Assembly (NCBI RefSeq): GCF_041435015.1
Contig: NZ_CP107989.1
Coordinates: 7,874,001-7,938,000, forward strand
Length of the DNA: 64,000 bases
Source: Streptomyces canus
GTDB taxonomy: Bacteria; Actinomycetota; Actinomycetes; Streptomycetales; Streptomycetaceae
Direction: 5' to 3'
Shown here: piece by piece, positions 59,557 to 64,000 of the stretch
Numbering within the stretch: the stretch's first letter is position 1
Layout: the number at the start of each line of letters is the position of its first letter
Notes under the pieces: generated by a model
Seen by the model: the letters and a program-made list of their open reading frames with translations, nothing else
What the model was told of the DNA's origin: nothing
The model's database searches: none
Translations under genes and position numbers: made by a program

Positions 59557-60633
59557 TCACCGAAAGTTGCCTGAGCAATGCTCTGCGTGAGAACCCTCCG
59601 GGGGCAGGAGGAGATGCACGTCCCCGAACTCGTGCCACAGGTAGAGCCTGCGCAGCGCCTCCTCGTACCCGCGGTCGATCGCCGCCCGCCCCGCGACCGC
59701 CTCCAGCATCAGCAGATGCGAGGCCTCCGGCTCGTGCAGCCCGGTCAGCAGCCCGTCCACCACCCGCACCCCGCGCTCCGGGGTCACGACGAGGTCCGTC
59801 CATCCCTCACGCGCGCGTACGACCCCGTCGGCCCCGGCGGCCGACTCCACGGCCCGCACCGCGGTCGTCCCGACGGCGACGACCCTGCCGTCCCCGGCCC
59901 GCACCGCGTTGATCAGTCGCGCGGAGGCCTCCGGCACCGAGAACCGCTCCGGATACGGCGGCTCGTGCGCCTCCGTCGAGGCCACCCCCGTGTGCAGCGT
60001 GACCGGCGCGAACTGCACACCCCGGCTCACCAGCTCCGCCACCAGCCGCGCGGTGAAGGGCCGTGCCGCACTGGGCATCTCCGCACTGCCCGACCCGTCG
60101 GACGACGGCAGCGCGAACACCGTCTGATAGACGGACAACGGCTGGTCCCGCTCCGTATAGGAGTACCGAATGGGCCGCCCGTGCTCCCGCAGCAGCCCGA
60201 GAACCTCCCCGCCGCACACGCGCGCCCACCACAGACGCTCGCTCACCGCCTCCGCCAGGACCAGCCGCCCGCCCCCGGGCAGCCGCACCTCCGTCCCCGC
60301 GGGCCCTCCCGCACGCGCACGCGTGGTGCCCCTCCCGTCGGGATCCCGCAGCTCGACCGCCCACCGGCCGTCGTCCCCGCGCGTGGAGAAGTGCACCACC
60401 ACACGCGCGTGCCCGATCCGCCCGTCGACGGCCGCGGCCAGCGTGGGGGAGGTGTTCACGACGAGCAGGTCCCCAGCCCGCAGCAACCGCGGAAGCTCCC
60501 CGAACGAGTGGTGCGACACCGCCGTACCCCGCGACACCAGCAGCCGTACGGCGTCCCGGTCGAGCCCCGGCCCACGCTGCTCGGCGGGCAACCGTGCCGA
60601 CAGCTCCTCCGGTACGCGCACCGCGAGTGTCAT
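59557..60633 (-). CDS. queA: QueA-family SAM:tRNA ribosyltransferase-isomerase
   Basis: 358 residues, the family length. QueA moves the ribosyl part of SAM onto 7-aminomethyl-7-deazaguanine in tRNA to form epoxyqueuosine. Family segments: DLLVVNTSPTLAAAV near residue 54, PIRYSYTERDQPLSVYQTVF (about 155-174), ARPFTARLVAEL, VTLHTGVAS and AVGTTAVRAVESAA (about 250-263). The His/Glu-rich C-terminus is as expected. ATG overlaps the stop of the SDR gene (ATGA). No tgt, queG or other queuosine gene is near, so the substrate in this organism is open. Confidence 0.85.
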   Translation of the reverse strand: MTLAVRVPEELSARLPAEQRGPGLDRDAVRLLVSRGTAVSHHSFGELPRLLRAGDLLVVNTSPTLAAAVDGRIGHARVVVHFSTRGDDGRWAVELRDPDGRGTTRARAGGPAGTEVRLPGGGRLVLAEAVSERLWWARVCGGEVLGLLREHGRPIRYSYTERDQPLSVYQTVFALPSSDGSGSAEMPSAARPFTARLVAELVSRGVQFAPVTLHTGVASTEAHEPPYPERFSVPEASARLINAVRAGDGRVVAVGTTAVRAVESAAGADGVVRAREGWTDLVVTPERGVRVVDGLLTGLHEPEASHLLMLEAVAGRAAIDRGYEEALRRLYLWHEFGDVHLLLPPEGSHAEHCSGNFR

Positions 60634-61325
60634 CGCCCCTCCAGCAGCGAGGGCGCCCCGTACCTGCCGCTCGCCGGCCGCTCGTCCAGCAACCGCAGAA
60701 AGGCCGGCACCACGCTCGCCGGCTCCGGCCGCGGATCACCGTCGTCCGGTACGGCCGCCGCGTACAGGTCCGTCGCCATGTCCCCGGGATCGACGGCCCA
60801 CACCCGCAACCGCGGCTCCTCCTCGCCCAGCACCGCCGCCAGGTGGTCCAGGGCGGCCTTGGACGCCCCGTAACCGCCCCACGTCTCGTACGCCTCGGCG
60901 GCGGCGTCCGAACTCACCGTGATCACCGTGCCGGCCTCCGACGCCCGCAACAGCGGCAGCGCCTCCTGAACCAGCCCGAGCACGGCCACCACGTTCACCT
61001 CCAGCGCGCGGCGCAGCCCGTCCAGGGGCAGCCCCTCGAGCCGGGCCAGCGGCTCGGCACCCAGCGCGCTCGCGTTGTTCACCAGCAGATCCACGCCACC
61101 GAGCCTCCAGGCCGCGGCCACCAGCTCCGAGCGGTGCGCCGGGTCCGTGACGTCCCCGGGCAGAGCCGTCACCCGGGTGCCGTGCCCGGCGAGCGCGGCC
61201 GCCGTCTCCTCCAGGACCTCCGCCGTCCTCGCGTCGAGCACCAGGTCCCAGCCCCGCGCGGCCAGGCCCTCGGCGAGCGCCCGTCCCAGCCCCTTCGAGG
61301 CCCCCGTGATGATCGCTACCGGCAT
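60630..61325 (-). CDS. Short-chain dehydrogenase/reductase
   Basis: 231 residues with intact SDR motifs: AIITGASKGLGRALAEGLA at the N-terminus, NNASALG, Ser in TVSSDAAAEAYETWG and YGASKAAL with the catalytic Tyr and Lys. The C-terminus is short, with DPGDMATDLYAAAVPDD. Substrate unknown. ATG at 61325 gives the standard N-terminus; an upstream in-frame ATG at 61373 would add 16 atypical residues. First gene of the SDR-queA operon. Confidence 0.85.
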   Translation of the reverse strand: MPVAIITGASKGLGRALAEGLAARGWDLVLDARTAEVLEETAAALAGHGTRVTALPGDVTDPAHRSELVAAAWRLGGVDLLVNNASALGAEPLARLEGLPLDGLRRALEVNVVAVLGLVQEALPLLRASEAGTVITVSSDAAAEAYETWGGYGASKAALDHLAAVLGEEEPRLRVWAVDPGDMATDLYAAAVPDDGDPRPEPASVVPAFLRLLDERPASGRYGAPSLLEGR

Positions 61326-61511
61326 GACACACGTCCCCTCGTCCTCCACGCCTCCTGATCGGCGTGCTCCCAACGTAGGAACGGGGCGGTCCCGGCCGCC
61401 TCGGACGCGGGCCGCAAAGCGGCGAGGCCCTTCGCCCTAGGTCGTTCGCCCTAGTCGGAGGCCGTCACAGGTCCGATCCGCGCTGTCACACCCCGCCCGT
61501 ACTCTGAGGGC

Positions 61512-62690
61512 ATGAGTCAAGGCCCCCGGTCCGGCCTCGCCGCGGTGAGCTCCGCGCTGCTGGCCATGAGCAGGCACCTCGAGGTGCGCGACGTCCTCAA
61601 GACGATCGTCGCCTCCGCCCGCCAGCTGCTCGACGCGCAGTACGCCGCCCTCGGCGTCCCCGACGACCACGGCGGCTTCGCCCAGTTCGTGGTGGACGGT
61701 GTCAGCGACGCCCAGTGGAAGGCCATCGGCCCCCTCCCGCGCCAGCACGGCATCCTCGCCGCGATGCTGCACGAGGCCACCCCCGAGCGCCTCGCCGACG
61801 TCCGCAAGGACCCCCGCTTCGAGGGCTGGCCGTCCGCCCACCCGGACCTGATCGACTTCCTGGGCCTGCCGATCCGCGACGGCGACGAGGTCATCGGTGC
61901 ACTGTTCCTCGCCAACAAGCTGCGTCCTGTGGGGGGACACCCCCCACACCCCCCGTGCCCGAAGCCCGAGGGCAGCTGCGGCTTCACCGAGGAGGACGAG
62001 GAACTGCTCTCGATCCTCGCCCAGCACGCCGCGATCGCCCTGACCAACGCCCGCCTGTACGAACGCAGCCGGGAGCTCACGATCGCCGAGGAGCGCTCCC
62101 GGCTGGCCCACGAACTGCACGACGCGGTCAGTCAGAAGCTGTTCTCCCTGCGCCTGACCGCCCAGGCCGCCGCAGCCCTCGTCGACCGTGACCCCTCCCG
62201 CGCCAAGGACGAGATGCAGCAGGTGGCCACGCTCGCCGCCGAGGCCACCGACGAACTGCGCGCCGCCGTGGTCGAGTTGCGCCCCGCGGCCCTGGACGAG
62301 GACGGCCTGACCGCCACCCTCCGCACCCACGTCCAGGTCCTGGACCGTGCCCACACCGCGCGCGTGACCTTCGCCGCCCACAGCTTCCGCGCCCTGCCCG
62401 CCGCCCAGGAGGAGGCCATGCTCCGCGTGGCCCAGGAGGCCCTGCACAACGCGCTGCGGCACTCGGGCGCGGCCCACGTCGACGTGACCGTGGACCGGCG
62501 CGGCGGCGGAGCCGTCCTGCGCGTGACGGACGACGGCAGCGGCTTCGAGCCGCAGTCCATACGCCGCGCGGGACGCCACCTGGGTCTGGTCTCCATGCGG
62601 GACCGCACCAGCGGGGTCGGCGGCACGCTGACCGTGGAATCGGCGCCCGGCAAGGGCACCACGATCGAGATGGAGGTACCCGGTGGCTGA
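61512..62690 (+). CDS. GAF-domain sensor histidine kinase (NarL-type)
   Basis: 392 residues, cytoplasmic. GAF domain about 25-175 ([20 protein letters not shown] to [20 protein letters not shown]), with an inserted Pro/His loop that contains two Cys ([15 protein letters not shown], about 143-157), possibly redox- or metal-sensing. HisKA_3 phosphoacceptor helix [20 protein letters not shown] (His near 204), ATPase domain with [15 protein letters not shown] (N box) and [10 protein letters not shown] (G box). The response regulator gene overlaps by 8 bases. The relationship resembles DevS/DosT-type GAF kinases. Stimulus unknown. Confidence 0.92.
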   Translation: MSQGPRSGLAAVSSALLAMSRHLEVRDVLKTIVASARQLLDAQYAALGVPDDHGGFAQFVVDGVSDAQWKAIGPLPRQHGILAAMLHEATPERLADVRKDPRFEGWPSAHPDLIDFLGLPIRDGDEVIGALFLANKLRPVGGHPPHPPCPKPEGSCGFTEEDEELLSILAQHAAIALTNARLYERSRELTIAEERSRLAHELHDAVSQKLFSLRLTAQAAAALVDRDPSRAKDEMQQVATLAAEATDELRAAVVELRPAALDEDGLTATLRTHVQVLDRAHTARVTFAAHSFRALPAAQEEAMLRVAQEALHNALRHSGAAHVDVTVDRRGGGAVLRVTDDGSGFEPQSIRRAGRHLGLVSMRDRTSGVGGTLTVESAPGKGTTIEMEVPGG

Positions 62691-63324
62691 CGCGATCAAG
62701 GTCCTGCTCGTCGACGACCACCAGGTCGTCCGCCGGGGTCTGCGCACCTTCCTCGAAGTGCAGGACGACATAGAGGTCGTGGGCGAGGCGGCCGACGGCG
62801 CCGAGGGCGTCGAGCGCGCCGAGGAACTGAAGCCCGACATCGTCCTCATGGACGTCAAGATGCCGGGCATGGACGGCATCGACGCCCTGCGCAAACTCCG
62901 CGAACTGAACAACCCCGCGCGCGTGCTGATCGTCACCAGCTTCACCGAACAGCGCACCGTGGTCCCGGCCCTGCGCGCGGGCGCCGCCGGATACGTCTAC
63001 AAGGACGTCGACCCCGACGCCCTCGCCGGAGCCATCCGCTCCGTCCACGCCGGCCACATCCTGCTCCAACCCGAGGTCGCGGGCGCCCTGTTGTCCCAGG
63101 AGGAGAACAACTCCGGCCAGGGCAGAGGCGGTTCGCTCACCGAGCGGGAGCGCGAGGTGCTCGGGCTGATCGCGGACGGCCGCTCCAACCGGGAGATCGC
63201 CCGCGCGCTGGTCCTCTCCGAGAAGACCGTCAAGACACACGTCTCGAACATCCTGATGAAACTCGACCTGGCGGACCGGACCCAGGCGGCCCTGTGGGCG
63301 GTTCGTCACGGTGTGGCCGGTTGA
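62683..63324 (+). CDS. NarL/LuxR-type response regulator
   Basis: 213 residues. Receiver domain 1-125 with phosphorylation site Asp57 ([13 protein letters not shown]), acidic pocket LLVDDHQ, Thr/Ser in VLIVTSFTE and Lys in YVYKDVDPD. LuxR HTH (about 145-210): [43 protein letters not shown] start inside the end of the kinase gene. The pair is located just before chpE, but whether it controls it is unknown. Confidence 0.93.
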   Translation: MADAIKVLLVDDHQVVRRGLRTFLEVQDDIEVVGEAADGAEGVERAEELKPDIVLMDVKMPGMDGIDALRKLRELNNPARVLIVTSFTEQRTVVPALRAGAAGYVYKDVDPDALAGAIRSVHAGHILLQPEVAGALLSQEENNSGQGRGGSLTEREREVLGLIADGRSNREIARALVLSEKTVKTHVSNILMKLDLADRTQAALWAVRHGVAG

Positions 63325-63481
63325 TCCACGAGACGCACGGCAATACGGAGGGTTCCGCTCCGGACTGAGATTCATACCGTCGTGGGAATGTCCCCCGGAT
63401 GGCGCATCCTTCGTGGATCTCCGCCGTTCTCCAGTGCGTGCTGCGGCGACTGCCGCGGCAATCGCTAGGGAGGGCTTAGAA

Positions 63482-63727
63482 GTGAAGAACCTGAAGAAGG
63501 TAGCGGCCGTGACGATGGTGGCCGGCGGACTGGTCGCGGCCGGTGCCGGTATGGCCTCCGCCACCGACGGGTCGCACGCCGACGGCAAGGCCGTGGGCTC
63601 GCCCGGCGTCGTCTCGGGCAACCTCATCCAGGCCCCGGTGCACGTCCCGGTGAACGTGGTCGGCAACAGCGTGAACGTCATCGGCGCGCTGAACCCCGCC
63701 TTCGGCAACCTCGGCGTCAACCGCTGA
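63482..63727 (+). CDS. chpE: Short chaplin (ChpE type)
   Basis: 81 residues. Signal peptide 1-27 (VAAVTMVAGGLVAAGAGMAS). The mature protein is one chaplin domain: SPGVVSGNLIQAPVHVPVNV, GNSVNVIGALNPAFGNL. It lacks the two Cys found in most chaplins, which is the mark of ChpE. Chaplins form the amyloid-like surface film of aerial hyphae. GTG start with AGGGAGG eight bases upstream. Followed by a strong hairpin. Confidence 0.9.
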   Translation: MKNLKKVAAVTMVAGGLVAAGAGMASATDGSHADGKAVGSPGVVSGNLIQAPVHVPVNVVGNSVNVIGALNPAFGNLGVNR

Positions 63728-63752
63728 CTTCCCCCGAGCGGGCAGTGACTTC

Positions 63753-63785
63753 GGCCTCCCGGGTGCACCCCGCACCCGGGAGGCC
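63753..63785 (+). terminator. Hairpin after chpE
   Basis: Perfect 14-base arms GGCCTCCCGGGTGC and GCACCCGGGAGGCC around ACCCC, 25 bases after the chpE stop. Confidence 0.8.
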
Positions 63786-63918
63786 GGTCCGTTTGTCGTT
63801 CGAATGATCCGAACGGGCACTCCTGCTCGTATCTCCGTACCGTCCCTTGTCCTTCCGCGTTGATCAGCGCACGACCCGCGGCCGGGTCGGACTCGCAAAC
63901 GCAGGAGGAACGCTTCTC

Positions 63919-64000
63919 ATGAACATCGCCAAGAAGGCTGCCGTGGCCCTGACCGTCGCCGGTATCGCCACGGGTGCCGCTGCCGGTGCCGCTGTCGCCG
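63919..64000 (+). CDS. Secreted protein, only the signal peptide visible
   Basis: MNIAKKAAVALTVAGIATGA and further Ala/Gly residues form a signal peptide; the window ends 27 codons into the gene. The ATG has GGAGGAA nine bases upstream. The start resembles chaplins and other small secreted proteins of streptomycetes, but the mature part is not visible. Confidence 0.7.
   Translation, partial: MNIAKKAAVALTVAGIATGAAAGAAVA

Overview
The window is a stretch of a Streptomyces chromosome. The base composition is very G+C-rich, codon third positions are almost always G or C, and starts are often GTG or TTG. Several genes are, to my knowledge, typical of this genus: a chaplin of the ChpE type, the 73-residue nucleoid protein Gbn, a streptophobe-family membrane protein, and a 38-residue SGM_5486-type peptide. 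From memory, the order resembles, in reverse orientation, the S. coelicolor block that runs from chpE through fabG-fabI, moaA and gbn to pitH2 and the cobalamin genes. It is therefore core-arm chromosome rather than an island. I saw no insertion sequence, integrase, prophage, CRISPR array, tRNA or rRNA.

Layout. 0-4.2 kb, minus strand: a pit phosphate transporter operon behind a PHO box, then cobD-cobQ behind a cobalamin riboswitch. 4.6-11.3 kb: a class II aldolase, a membrane-anchored alpha/beta hydrolase, an unrecognised 465-residue protein, a VOC protein, an ABC-F ATPase with a possible leader peptide, and gbn, whose upstream spacer carries six GATC sites in 80 bp. 11.4-15.5 kb: an enoyl-CoA hydratase homologue and an Asp23/AmaP envelope cassette. 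15.5-24.3 kb: an operon coupling a solute symporter to an ECF sigma factor, a small membrane protein, a GH15 enzyme and an unusual SDR, divergent from DUF3311-cstA-ybdD (organic-acid and pyruvate uptake). 24.3-25.0 kb: non-coding repeats. 25-33.4 kb: SURF1, a zinc protein, a BRCT exonuclease, a VIT transporter, a fatty-acid-hydroxylase/lysoplasmalogenase pair, an alcohol dehydrogenase, CopD and a CoA-transferase.

33.4-41.3 kb: two tandem secreted subtilases, the DUF485-ActP acetate symporter, MoaA, and small membrane or stress proteins. 41.3-47.3 kb: tyrS, the TldD/TldE protease pair, and the fatty-acid reductases fabG-fabI. 47.5-52.5 kb: a GntR regulator with a divergent CynX-type MFS exporter, small membrane proteins, a SixA-like phosphatase and serB. 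52.8-59.3 kb: a repeat-rich streptophobe protein, divergent from a double-FHA ABC transporter of the Rv1747 type, and a secreted SLT lytic transglycosylase with a structured 5' leader. 59.5-64 kb: queA with an SDR, a GAF-sensor/NarL two-component pair, chpE and a truncated secreted protein.

How they fit together. Much of the window concerns the cell envelope and carbon uptake: three organic-acid transport systems (SSS, CstA, ActP), two membrane-stress modules (Asp23/AmaP and GlsB), secreted proteases, a peptidoglycan hydrolase and a chaplin. The points most worth following up are the symporter-sigma operon, the actinobacterial Asp23/AmaP cassette, the GATC cluster next to gbn, the predicted four-way-junction leader of the transglycosylase gene, and the very short ORF in front of the ABC-F gene.
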